A stretch of 64,000 bases of DNA, from the NCBI RefSeq assembly GCF_037975245.1, contig NC_092562.1, positions 18,243,521-18,307,520 on the forward strand, given 5' to 3'. The translations under genes and the position numbers were made by a program. The stretch comes from Apostichopus japonicus. Its lineage: Eukaryota > Echinodermata > Holothuroidea > Aspidochirotida > Stichopodidae. Of the stretch, positions 22,201 through 34,561 are shown one piece after another. Numbering within the stretch: position 1 is the first letter of the stretch; every line of letters begins with the position of its first letter. Below the pieces are notes generated by a model. That model did not search any database, was not told the origin of the DNA, and saw only the letters and a program-made list of their open reading frames with translations.

Positions 22201-23777
22201 GGGTGATGACCTCTTTTGCCGATATTTTACAGCAAGTGCCTACACGGGGAGCTGTAAGTATTAGTTAATCCACCTAATATCTCAGTCCATACAGTGGCGC
22301 GATGGCTTGGCGCACTGTACGAGCTGATGATCGAGACTCTCTTTTGCATCCGTGGTTCGAACCCCGGGTGATGACGTCTTTTGCCGATCTTTTACAGCAA
22401 GTGCCTACACGGGGAGCTGTAAGTATTAGTTAATCCACCTAATATCTCAGTCCATACAGTGGCGCGATGGCTTGGCGCACTGTACGAGCTCATGATCGAG
22501 ACTCTCTTTTGCATCCGTGGTTCGAACCCCGGATGATGACGTCTTTTGCCGATCTTTTACAGCAAGTGCCTACACGGGGAGCTGTAAGTATTAGTTAATC
22601 CACCTAATATCTCAGTCCAAACACTGGCGCGATGGCTTGGCGCACTGTACGAGCTGATGATCGAGACTCTCTTTTGCATCCGTGGTTCGAACCCCGGGTG
22701 ATGACGTCTTTTACAGCAAGTGCCTACACGGGGAGCTGTAAGTATTAGTTAATACACCTAATATCTCAGTCCATACAGTGGCGCGATGGCTTGGCGCACT
22801 GTACGAGCTGATGATCGAGACTCTCTTTTGCATCCGTGGTTCGAACCCCGGGTGATGACATCTTTTGCCGATCTTTTACAGCAAGTGCCTACACGGGGAG
22901 CTGTAAGTATTAGTTAATCCACCTAATATCTCAGTCCATACAGTGGCGCGATGGCTTGGCGCACTGTACGAGCTGATGATCGAGACTCTCTTTTGCATCC
23001 GTGGTTCGAACCCCGGGTGATGACGTCTTTTGCCGATCTTTTACAGCAAGTGCCTACACGGGGAGCTGTAAGTATTAGTTAATCCACCTAATATCTCAGT
23101 CCATACAGTGGCGCGATGGCTTGGCGCACTGTACGAGCTGATGATCGAGACTCTCTTTTGCATCCGTGGTTCAAACCCCGGGTGATGACGTCTTTTGCCG
23201 ATCTTTTACAGCAAGAGCCTACACGTGCGCACTGTACGAGCTGATGATCGAGACTCTCTTTTGCATCCGTGGTTCGGTCCCCGGGTGATGACGTCTTTTG
23301 CCGATCTTTTACAGCAAGTGCCTACACGGGGAGCTGTAAGTATTAGTTAATCCACCTAATATCTCAGTCCATACAGTGGCGCGATGGCTTGGCGCACTGT
23401 ACGAGCTGATGATCGAGACTCTCTTTTGCATCCGTGGTTCGAACCCCGGGTGATGACGTCTTTTGCCGATCTTTTACAGCAAGTGCCTACACGGGGAGCT
23501 GTAAGTATTAGTTAATCCACCTAATATCTCAGTCCATACAGTGGCGCGATGGCTTGACGCACTGTACGAGCTGATGATCGAGACTCTCTTTTGCATCCGT
23601 GGTTCGAACCCCGGGTGATGACGTCTTTTGCCGATCTTTTACAGCAAGTGCCTACACGGGGAGCTGTAAGTATTAGTTAATCCACCTAATATCTCAGTCC
23701 ATACAGTGGCGCGATGGCTTGGCGCACTGTACGAGCTGATGATCGAGACTCTCTTTTGCATCCGTGGTTCGAACCCC
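22201..23777 (+). repeat. Partial third copy of the start of block A
   Basis: Matches 1-1577 at offset 22200 (and 24756-26332), including the CTC/GATATT mark, GGATGATG, AAACACTGG, the S monomer, GACATC, TTCAAACC and the truncated monomer. It diverges where block A enters the 1628-bp unit. A variant B box (TTCGGTCC) is seen near 23276. Confidence 0.8.
23180..23282 (+). repeat. Truncated monomer T10 (103 bp, GTG junction)
   Basis: GTG junction after a GGTTCAAACC monomer; equivalent to T1 at offset 22200. Its B box is altered to TTCGGTCC. Confidence 0.9.
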
Positions 23778-25734
23778 GGGTGATGACGTCTTTTGCCGAT
23801 CTTTTACAGCAAGTGCCTACACGGGGAGCTGTAAGTATTAGTTAATCCACCTAATATCTCAGTCCATACAGTGGCGCGATGGCTTGGCGCACTGTACGAG
23901 CTGATGATCGAGACTCTCTTTTGCATCCGTGGTTCGAACCCCGGGTGATGACCTCTTTTGCCGATCTTTTACAGCAAGTGCCTACACGGGGAGCTGTAAG
24001 TATTAGTTGATCCACCTAATATCTCAGTCCATACAGTGGCGCGATGGCTTGGCGCACTGTACGAGCTGATGATCGAGACTCTCTTTTGCATCCGTGGTTC
24101 GAACCCCGGGTGATGACGTCTTTTGCCGATCTTTTACAGCACGTGCCTACACGGGGAGCTGTAAGTATTAGTTAATCCACCTAATATCTCAGTCCATACA
24201 GTGGCGCGATGGCTTGGCGCACTGTACGAGCTCATGATCGAGACTCTCTTTTGCATCCGTGGTTCGAACCCGGATGATGACGTCTTTTGCCGATCTTTTA
24301 CAGCAAGTGCCTACACGGGGAGCTGTAAGTATTAGTTAATCCACCTAATATCTCAGTCCAAACACTGGCGCGATGGCTTGGCGCACTGTACGAGCTGATG
24401 ATCGAGACTCTCTTTTGCATCCGTCGTTCGAACCCCGGGTGATGACGTCTTTTACAGCAAGTGCCTACACGGGGAGCTGTAAGTATTAGTTAATACACCT
24501 AATATATCAGTCCATACAGTGGCGCGATGGCTTGACGCACTGTACGAGCTGATGATCGAGACTCTCTTTTGCATCCGTGGTTCGAACCCCGGGTGATGAC
24601 GTCTTTTGCCGATCTTTTACAGCAAGTGCCTACACGGGGAGCTGTAAGTATTAGTTAATCCACCTAATATCTCAGTCCATACAGTGGCGCGATGGCTTGG
24701 CGCACTGTACGAGCTGATGATCGAGACTCTCTTTTGCATCCGTGGTTCGAACCCCGGGTGATGACCTCTTTTGCCGATATTTTACAGCAAGTGCCTACAC
24801 GGGGAGCTGTAAGTATTAGTTAATCCACCTAATATCTCAGTCCATACAGTGGCGCGATGGCTTGGCGCACTGTACGAGCTGATGATCGAGACTCTCTTTT
24901 GCATCCGTGGTTCGAACCCCGGGTGATGACGTCTTTTGCCGATCTTTTACAGCAAGTGCCTACACGGGGAGCTGTAAGTATTAGTTAATCCACCTAATAT
25001 CTCAGTCCATACAGTGGCGCGATGGCTTGGCGCACTGTACGAGCTCATGATCGAGACTCTCTTTTGCATCCGTGGTTCGAACCCCGGATGATGACGTCTT
25101 TTGCCGATCTTTTACAGCAAGTGCCTACACGGGGAGCTGTAAGTATTAGTTAATCCACCTAATATCTCAGTCCAAACACTGGCGCGATGGCTTGGCGCAC
25201 TGTACGAGCTGATGATCGAGACTCTCTTTTGCATCCGTGGTTCGAACCCCGGGTGATGACGTCTTTTACAGCAAGTGCCTACATGGGGAGCTGTAAGTAT
25301 TAGTTAATACACCTAATATCTCAGTCCATACAGTGGCGCGATGGCTTGGCGCACTGTACGAGCTGATGATCGAGACTCTCTTTTGCATCCGTGGTTCGAA
25401 CCCCGGGTGATGACATCTTTTGCCGATCTTTTACAGCAAGTGCCTACACGGGGAGCTGTAAGTATTAGTTAATCCACCTAATATCTCAGTCCATACAGTG
25501 GCGCGATGGCTTGGCGCACTGTACGAGCTCATGATCGAGACTCTCTTTTGCATCCGTGGTTCGAACCCCGGGTGATGACGTCTTTTGCCGATCTTTTACA
25601 GCAAGTGCCTACACGGGGAGCTGTAAGTATTAGTTAATCCACCTAATATCTCAGTCCATACAGTGGCGCGATGGCTTGGCGCACTGTACGAGCTGATGAT
25701 CGAGACTCTCTTTTGCATCCGTGGTTCAAACCCC

Positions 25735-25837
25735 GGGTGATGACGTCTTTTGCCGATCTTTTACAGCAAGAGCCTACACGTGCGCACTGTACGAGCTGAT
25801 GATCGAGACTCTCTTTTGCATCCGTGGTTCGAACCCC
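25735..25837 (+). repeat. Truncated monomer T11 (103 bp, GTG junction)
   Basis: Equivalent to T1 at offset 24755, after a GGTTCAAACC monomer. Confidence 0.9.
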
Positions 25838-28290
25838 GGGTGATGACGTCTTTTGCCGATCTTTTACAGCAAGTGCCTACACGGGGAGCTGTAAGTATTA
25901 GTTAATCCACCTAATATCTCAGTCCATACAGTGGCGCGATGGCTTGGCGCACTGTACGAGCTGATGATCGAGACTCTCTTTTGCATCCGTGGTTCGAACC
26001 CCGGGTGATGACGTCTTTTGCCGATCTTTTACAGCAAGTGCCTACACGGGGAGCTGTAAGTATTAGTTAATCCACCTAATATCTCAGTCCATACAGTGGC
26101 GCGATGGCTTGACGCACTGTACGAGCTGATGATCGAGACTCTCTTTTGCATCCGTGGTTCGAACCCCGGGTGATGACGTCTTTTGCCGATCTTTTACAGC
26201 AAGTGCCTACACGGGGAGCTGTAAGTATTAGTTAATCCACCTAATATCTCAGTCCATACAGTGGCGCGATGGCTTGGCGCACTGTACGAGCTGATGATCG
26301 AGACTCTCTTTTGCATCCGTGGTTCGAACCCCGGGTGATGACCTCTTTTGCCGATATTTTACAGCAAGTGCCTACACGGGGAGCTGTAAGTATTAGTTAA
26401 TCCACCTAATATCTCAGTCCATACAGTGGCGCGATGGCTTGGCGCACTGTACGAGCTGATGATCGAGACTCTCTTTTGCATCCGTGGTTCGAACCCCGGG
26501 TGATGACGTCTTTTGCCGATCTTTTACAGCACGTGCCTACACGGGGAGCTGTAAGTATTAGTTAATCCACCTAATATCTCAGTCCAAACACTGGCGCGAT
26601 GGCTTGGCGCACTGTACGAGCTGATGATCGAGACTCTCTTTTGCATCCGTGGTTCGAACCCCGGGTGATGACGTCTTTTACAGCAAGTGCCTACACGGGG
26701 AGCTGTAAGTATTAGTTAATACACCTAATATATCAGTCCATACAGTGGCGCGATGGCTTGGCGCACTGTACGAGCTGATGATCGAGACTCTCTTTTGCAT
26801 CCGTGGTTCGAACCCCGGGTGATGACGTCTTTTGCCGATCTTTTACAGCAAGTGCCTACACGGGGAGCTGTAAGTATTAGTTAATCCACCTAATATCTCA
26901 GTCCATACAGTGGCGCGATGGCTTGGCGCACTGTACGAGCTGATGATCGAGACTCTCTTTTGCATCCGTGGTTCGAACCCCGGGTGATGACGTCTTTTGC
27001 CGATCTTTTACAGCAAGTGCCTACACGGGGAGATGTAAGTATTAGTTAATCCACCTAATATCTCAGTCCATACAGTGGCGCGATGGCTTGGCGCACTGTA
27101 CGAGCTGATGATCGAGACTCTCTTTTGCATCCGTGGTTCGAACCCCGGGTGATGACGTCTCTTGCCGATGTTTTACAGCAAGTGCCTACACGGGGAGATG
27201 TAAGTATTAGTTAATCCACCTAATATCTCAGTCCATACAGTGGCGCGATGGCTTGGCGCACTGTACGAGCTGATGATCGAGACTCTCTTTTGCATCCGTG
27301 GTTCGAACCCCGGGTGATGACGTCTTTTGCCGATCTTTTACAGCAAGTGCCTACACGGGGAGCTGTAAGTATTAGTTAATCCACCTAATATCTCAGTCCA
27401 TACAGTGGCGCGATGGCTTGGCGCACTGTACGAGCTGATGATCGAGACTCTCTTTTGCATCCGTGGTTCGAACCCCGGGTGATGACGTCTTTTGCCGATC
27501 TTTTACAGCAAGAGCCTACACGGGGAGCTGTAAGTATTAGTTAATCCACCTAATATCTCAGTCCATACAGTGGCGCGATGGCTTGGCGCACTGTACGAGC
27601 TGATGATCGAGACTCTCTTTTGCATCCGTGGTTCGAACCCCGGGTGATGACGTCTTTTACAGCAAGTGCCTACACGGGGAGCTGTAAGTATTAGTTAATA
27701 CACCTAATATCTCAGTCCATACAGTGGCGCGATGGCTTGGCGCACTGTACGAGCTGATGATCGAGACTCTCTTTTGCATCCGTGGTTCGAACCCCGGGTG
27801 ATGACATCTTTTGCCGATCTTTTACAGCAAGTGCCTACACGGGGAGCTGTAAGTATTGGTTAATCCACCTAATATCTCAGTCCATACAGTGGCGCGATGG
27901 CTTGGCGCACTGTACGAGCTGATGATCGAGACTCTCTTTTGCATCCGTGGTTCGAACCCCGGGTGATGACATCTTTTGCCGATCTTTTACAGCAAGTGCC
28001 TACACGGGGAGCTGTAAGTATTAGTTAATCCACCTAATATCTCAGTCCATACAGTGGCGCGATGGCTTGGCGCACTGTACGAGCTGATGATCGAGACTCT
28101 CTTTTGCATCCGTGGTTCGAACCCCGGGTGATGACGTCTTTTGCCGATCTTTTACAGCAAGTGCCTACACGGGGAGCTGTAAGTATTAGTTAATCCACCT
28201 AATATCTCAGTCCATACAGTGGCGCGATGGCTTGGCGCACTGTACGAGCTGATGATCGAGACTCTCTTTTGCATCCGTGGTTCAAACCCC

Positions 28291-28393
28291 GGGTGATGAC
28301 GTCTTTTGCCGATCTTTTACAGCAAGAGCCTACACGTGCGCACTGTACGAGCTGATGATCGAGACTCTCTTTTCAATCCGTGGTTCGAACCCC
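28291..28393 (+). repeat. Truncated monomer T12 (103 bp, GTG junction)
   Basis: Equivalent to T2 at offset 23292. It carries a private TTTTCAATCCG where others read TTTTGCATCCG. No further truncated copy was found downstream to the window end. Confidence 0.9.
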
Positions 28394-30361
28394 GGGTGAT
28401 GACGTCTTTTGCCGATCTTTTACAGCAAGTGCCTACACGGGGAGCTGTAAGTATTAGTTAATCCACCTAATATCTCAGTCCATACAGTGGCGCGATGGCT
28501 TGGCGCACTGTACGAGCTGATGATCGAGACTCTCTTTTGCATCCGTGGTTCGAACCCCGGGTGATGACGTCTTTTGCCGATCTTTTACAGCAAGTGCCTA
28601 CACGGGGAGCTGTAAGTATTAGTTAATCCACCTAATATCTCAGTCCATACAGTGGCGCGATGGCTTGACGCACTGTACGAGCTGATGATCGAGACTCTCT
28701 TTTGCATCCGTGGTTCGAACCCCGGGTGATGACGTCTTTTGCCGATCTTTTACAGCAAGTGCCTACACGGGGAGCTGTAAGTATTAGTTAATCCACCTAA
28801 TATCTCAGTCCATACAGTGGCGCGATGGCTTGGCGCACTGTACGAGCTGATGATCGAGACTCTCTTTTGCATCCGTGGTTCGAACCCCGGGTGATGACCT
28901 CTTTTGCCGATATTTTACAGCAAGTGCCTACACGGGGAGCTGTAAGTATTAGTTAATCCACCTAATATCTCAGTCCATACAGTGGCGCGATGGCTTGGCG
29001 CACTGTACGAGCTGATGATCGAGACTCTCTTTTGCATCCGTGGTTCGAACCCCGGGTGATGACGTCTTTTGCCGATCTTTTACAGCACGTGCCTACACGG
29101 GGAGCTGTAAGTATTAGTTAATCCACCTAATATCTCAGTCCATACAGTGGCGCGATGGCTTGGCGCACTGTACGAGCTCATGATCGAGACTCTCTTTTGC
29201 ATCCGTGGTTCGAACCCGGATGATGACGTCTTTTGCCGATCTTTTACAGCAAGTGCCTACACGGGGAGCTGTAAGTATTAGTTAATCCACCTAATATCTC
29301 AGTCCAAACACTGGCGCGATGGCTTGGCGCACTGTACGAGCTGATGATCGAGACTCTCTTTTGCATCCGTGGTTCGAACCCCGGGTGATGACGTCTTTTA
29401 CAGCAAGTGCCTACACGGGGAGCTGTAAGTATTAGTTAATACACCTAATATATCAGTCCATACAGTGGCGCGATGGCTTGGCGCACTGTACGAGCTGATG
29501 ATCGAGACTCTCTTTTGCATCCGTGGTTCGAACCCCGGGTGATGACGTCTTTTGCCGATCTTTTACAGCAAGTGCCTACACGGGGAGCTGTAAGTATTAG
29601 TTAATCCACCTAATATCTCAGTCCATACAGTGGCGCGATGGCTTGGCGCACTGTACGAGCTGATGATCGAGACTCTCTTTTGCATCCGTGGTTCGAACCC
29701 CGGGTGATGACGTCTTTTGCCGATCTTTTACAGCAAGTGCCTACACGGGGAGATGTAAGTATTAGTTAATCCACCTAATATCTCAGTCCATACAGTGGCG
29801 CGATGGCTTGGCGCACTGTACGAGCTGATGATCGAGACTCTCTTTTGCATCCGTGGTTCGAACCCCGGGTGATGACGTCTCTTGCCGATGTTTTACAGCA
29901 AGTGCCTACACGGGGAGATGTAAGTATTAGTTAATCCACCTAATATCTCAGTCCATACAGTGGCGCGATGGCTTGGCGCACTGTACGAGCTGATGATCGA
30001 GACTCTCTTTTGCATCCGTGGTTCGAACCCCGGGTGATGACGTCTTTTGCCGATCTTTTACAGCAAGTGCCTACACGGGGAGCTGTAAGTATTAGTTAAT
30101 CCACCTAATATCTCAGTCCATACAGTGGCGCGATGGCTTGGCGCACTGTACGAGCTGATGATCGAGACTCTCTTTTGCATCCGTGGTTCGAACCCCGGGT
30201 GATGACGTCTTTTGCCGATCTTTTACAGCAAGAGCCTACACGGGGAGCTGTAAGTATTAGTTAATCCACCTAATATCTCAGTCCATACAGTGGCGCGATG
30301 GCTTGGCGCACTGTACGAGCTGATGATCGAGACTCTCTTTTGCATCCGTGGTTCGAACCCC

Positions 30362-32462
30362 GGTTGATGACATCTTTTGCCGATCTTTTACAGCAAGTGC
30401 CTACACGGGGAGCTGTAAGTATTAGTTAATCCACCTAATATCTCAGTCCATACAGTGGCGCGATGGCTTGGCGCACTGTACGAGCTGATGATCGAGACTC
30501 TCTTTTGCATCCGTGGTTCGAACCCCGGGTGATGACGTCTTTTACAGCAAGTGCCTACACGGGGAGCTGTAAGTATTAGTTAATCCACCTAATATCTCAG
30601 TCCATACAGTGGCGCGATGGCTTGGCGCACTGTACGAGCTGATGATCGAGACTCTCTTTTGCATCCGTGGTTCGAACCCCGGGTGATGACGTCTTTTGCC
30701 GATCTTTTACAGCAAGTGCCTACACGGGGAGCTGTAAGTATTAGTTAATCCACCTAATATCTCAGTCCATACAGTGGCGCGATGGCTTGGCGCACTGTAC
30801 GAGCTGATGATCGAGACTCTCTTTTGCATCCGTGGTTCGAACCCCGGGTGATGACGTCTTTTGCCGATCTTTTACAGCAAGTGCCTACACGGGGAGCTGT
30901 AAGTATTAGTTAATCCACCTAATATCTCAGTCCATACAGTGGCGCGATGGCTTGGCGCACTGTACCAGCTGATGATCGAGACTCTCTTTTGCATCCGTGG
31001 TTCGAACCCCGGGTGATGACGTCTTTTACAGCAAGTGCCTACACGGTGAGCTGTAAGTATTAGTTAATCCACCTAATATCTCAGTCCATACAGTGGCGCG
31101 ATGGCTTGGCGCACTGTACGAGCTGATGATCGAGACTCTCTTTTGCATCCGTGGTTCGAACCCCGGGTGATGACGTCTTTTGCCGATCTTTTACAGCAAG
31201 TGCCTACACGGGGAGCTGTAAGTATTAGTTAATCCACCTAATACCTCAATCCATACAGTGGCGCGATGGCTTGGCGCACTGTACGAGCTGATGATCGAGA
31301 CTCTCTTTTGCATCCGTGGTTCGAACCCCGGGTGATGACGTCTTTTGCCGATCTTTTACAGCAAGTGCCTACACGGGGAGCTGTAAGTATTAGTTAATCC
31401 ACCTAATATCTCAGTATATACAGTGGCGCGATGGCTTGGCGCACTGTACGAGCTGATGATCGAGACTCTCTTTTGCATCCGTGGTTCGAACCCCGGGTGA
31501 TGACGTCTTTTACAGCAAGTGCCTACACGGGGAGCTGTAAGTATTAGTAAATCCACCTAATATCTCAGTCCATACAGCGGCGCGATGGCTTGGCGCACTG
31601 TACGAGCTGATGATCGAGACTCTCTTTTGCATCCGTGGTTCGAACCCCGGGTGATGACGTCTTTTGCCGATCTTTTACAGCAAGTGCCTACACGGGGAGC
31701 TGTAAGTATTAGTTAATCCACCTAATATCTCAGTCCATACAGTGGCGCGATGGCTTGGCGCACTGTACGAGCTGATGATCGAGACTCTCTTTTGCATCCG
31801 TGGTTCGAACCCCGGGTGATGACGTCTTTTGCCGATCTTTTACAGCAAGAGCATACACGGGGAGCTGTAAGTATTAGTTAATCCACCTAATATCTCAGTC
31901 CATACAGTGACGCGATGGCTTGGCGCACTGTACGAGCTGATGATCGAGACTCTCTTTTGCATCCGTGGTTCGAACCCCGGGTGATGACGTCTTTTGCCGA
32001 TCTTTTACAGCAAGTGCCTACACGGGGAGCTGTAAGTATTAGTTAATCCACCTAATATCTCAGTCCATACAGTGGCGCGATGGCTTGGCGCACTGTACGA
32101 GCTGATGATCGAGACTCTCTTTTGCATCCGTGGTTCGAACCCCGGGTGATGACGTCTTTTACAGCAAGTGCCTACACGGTGAGCTGTAAGTATTAGTTAA
32201 TCCACCTAATATCTCAGTCCATACAGTGGCGCGATGGCTTGGCGCACTGTACGAGCTGATGATCGAGACTCTCTTTTGCATCCGTGGTTCGAACCCCGGG
32301 TGATGACGTCTTTTGCCGATCTTTTACAGCAAGTGCCTACACGGGGAGCTGTAAGTATTAGTTAATCCACCTAATATCTCAGTCCATACAGTGGCGCGAT
32401 GGCTTGGCGCACTGTACGAGCTGATGATCGAAACTCTCTTTTGCATCCGTGGTTCGAACCCC
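30362..32462 (+). repeat. 2101-bp higher-order unit in block A', copy 1
   Basis: Equivalent to 7070-9170 at offset 23292. It is followed directly by a second copy; marks such as GTACCAGC recur 2101 bp apart at 30962 and 33063. Confidence 0.85.
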
Positions 32463-34561
32463 GGTTGATGACGTCTTTTGCCGATCTTTTACAGCAAGTG
32501 CCTACACGGGGAGCTGTAAGTATTAGTTAATCCACCTAATATCTCAGTCCATACAGTGGCGCGATGGCTTGGCGCACTGTACGAGCTGATGATCGAGACT
32601 CTCTTTTGCATCCCTGGTTCGAACCCCGGGTGATGACGTCTTTTACAGCAAGTGCCTACACGGGGAGCTGTAAGTATTAGTTAATCCACCTAATATCTCA
32701 GTCCATACAGTGGCGCGATGGCTTGGCGCACTGTACGAGCTGATGATCGAGACTCTCTTTTGCATCCGTGGTTCGAACCCCGGGTGATGACGTCTTTTGC
32801 CGATCTTTTACAGCAAGTGCCTACACGGGGAGCTGTAAGTATTAGTTAATCCACCTAATATCTCAGTCCATACAGTGGCGCGATGGCTTGGCGCACTGTA
32901 CGAGCTGATGATCGAGACTCTCTTTTGCATCCGTGGTTCGAACCCCGGGTGATGACGTCTTTTGCCGATCTTTTACAGCAAGTGCCTACACGGGGAGCTG
33001 TAAGTATTAGTTAATCCACCTAATATCTCAGTCCATACAGTGGCGCGATGGCTTGGCGCACTGTACCAGCTGATGATCGAGACTCTCTTTTGCATCCGTG
33101 GTTCGAACCCCGGGTGATGACGTCTTTTACAGCAAGTGCCTACACGGTGAGCTGTAAGTATTAGTTAATCCACCTAATATCTCAGTCCATACAGTGGCGC
33201 GATGGCTTGGCGCACTGTACGAGCTGATGATCGAGACTCTCTTTTGCATCCGTGGTTCGAACCCCGGGTGATGACGTCTTTTGCCGATCTTTTACAGCAA
33301 GTGCCTACACGGGGAGCTGTAAGTATTAGTTAATCCACCTAATACCTCAGTCCATACAGTGGCGCGATGGCTTGGCGCACTGTACGAGCTGATGATCGAG
33401 ACTCTCTTTTGCATCCGTGGTTCGAACCCCGGGTGATGACGTCTTTTGCCGATCTTTTACAGCAAGTGCCTACACGGGGAGCTGTAAGTATTAGTTAATC
33501 CACCTAATATCTCAGTCCATACAGTGGCGCGATGGCTTGGCGCACTGTACGAGCTGATGATCGAGACTCTCTTTTGCATCCCTGGTTCGAACCCCGGGTG
33601 ATGACGTCTTTTACAGCAAGTGCCTACACGGGGAGCTGTAAGTATTAGTAAATCCACCTAATATCTCAGTCCATACAGCGGCGCGATGGCTTGGCGCACT
33701 GTACGAGCTGATGATCGAGACTCTCTTTTGCATCCGTGGTTCGAACCCCGGGTGATGACGTCTTTTGCCGATCTTTTACAGCAAGTGCCTACACGGGGAG
33801 CTGTAAGTATTAGTTAATCCACCTAATATCTCAGTCCATACAGTGGCGCGATGGCTTGGCGCACTGTACGAGCTGATGATCGAGACTCTTTTGCATCCGT
33901 GGTTCGAACCCCGGGTGATGACGTCTTTTGCCGATCTTTTACAGCAAGAGCATACACGGGGAGCTGTAAGTATTAGTTAATCCACCTAATATCTCAGTCC
34001 ATAAAGTGACGCGATGGCTTGGCGCACTGTACGAGCTGATGATCGAGACTCTCTTTTGCATCCGTGGTTCGAACCCCGGGTGATGACGTCTTTTGCCGAT
34101 CTTTTACAGCAAGTGCCTACACGGGGAGCTGTAAGTATTAGTTAATCCACCTAATATCTCAGTCCATACAGTGGCGCGATGGCTTGGCGCACTGTACGAG
34201 CTGATGATCGAGACTCTCTTTTGCATCCGTGGTTCGAACCCCGGGTGATGACGTCTTTTACAGCAAGTGCCTACACGGTGAGCTGTAAGTATTAGTTAAT
34301 CCACCTAATATCTCAGTCCATACAGTGGCGCGATGGCTTGGCGCACTGTACGAGCTGATGATCGAGACTCTCTTTTGCATCCGTGGTTCGAACCCCGGGT
34401 GATGACGTCTTTTGCCGATCTTTTACAGCAAGTGCCTACACGGGGAGCTGTAAGTATTAGTTAATCCACCTAATATCTCAGTCCATACAGTGGCGCGATG
34501 GCTTGGCGCACTGTACGAGCTGATGATCGAGACTCTCTTTTGCATCCGTGGTTCGAACCCC
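32463..34561 (+). repeat. 2101-bp higher-order unit in block A', copy 2
   Basis: A tandem copy of 30362-32462, 2 bp shorter because one CT is lost near 33887 (GACTCTTTTGC). It also differs at ACCTCAGTCC, TCCCTGG (about 33580), ATAAAGTGAC (about 34002), and GATCGAGAC near its end where copy 1 has GATCGAAAC. Confidence 0.8.

Larger units (their letters stand above)
14319..24755 (+). repeat. Inter-block interval rich in truncated monomers
   Basis: This stretch lies between the two collinear blocks. It holds all seven truncated monomers of the GGG-junction type and one of the GTG type, with nested higher-order spacing: T-to-T distances are 1236, 906, 1577, 906, 1423, 917, 1577 and 2555 bp. The 16780-18356 unit and the 21603-23179 unit are related at offset 4823. 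Recurrent marks are CTTGACGC, AAGTTTTAG, AGTTTCGCG, AAACACTGG and ATATATCAG. Nothing other than satellite is present. Confidence 0.85.

Noticed and set aside
23180-28393. A true 2555-bp tandem higher-order repeat between T10, T11 and T12
   Set aside because: The spacings (2555 and 2556) agree and each has 13 L + 2 S + 1 T, but the internal alleles are in different order, so the equal length appears to be coincidence rather than a simple tandem copy. The 1-bp difference comes from one C lost near 24269.
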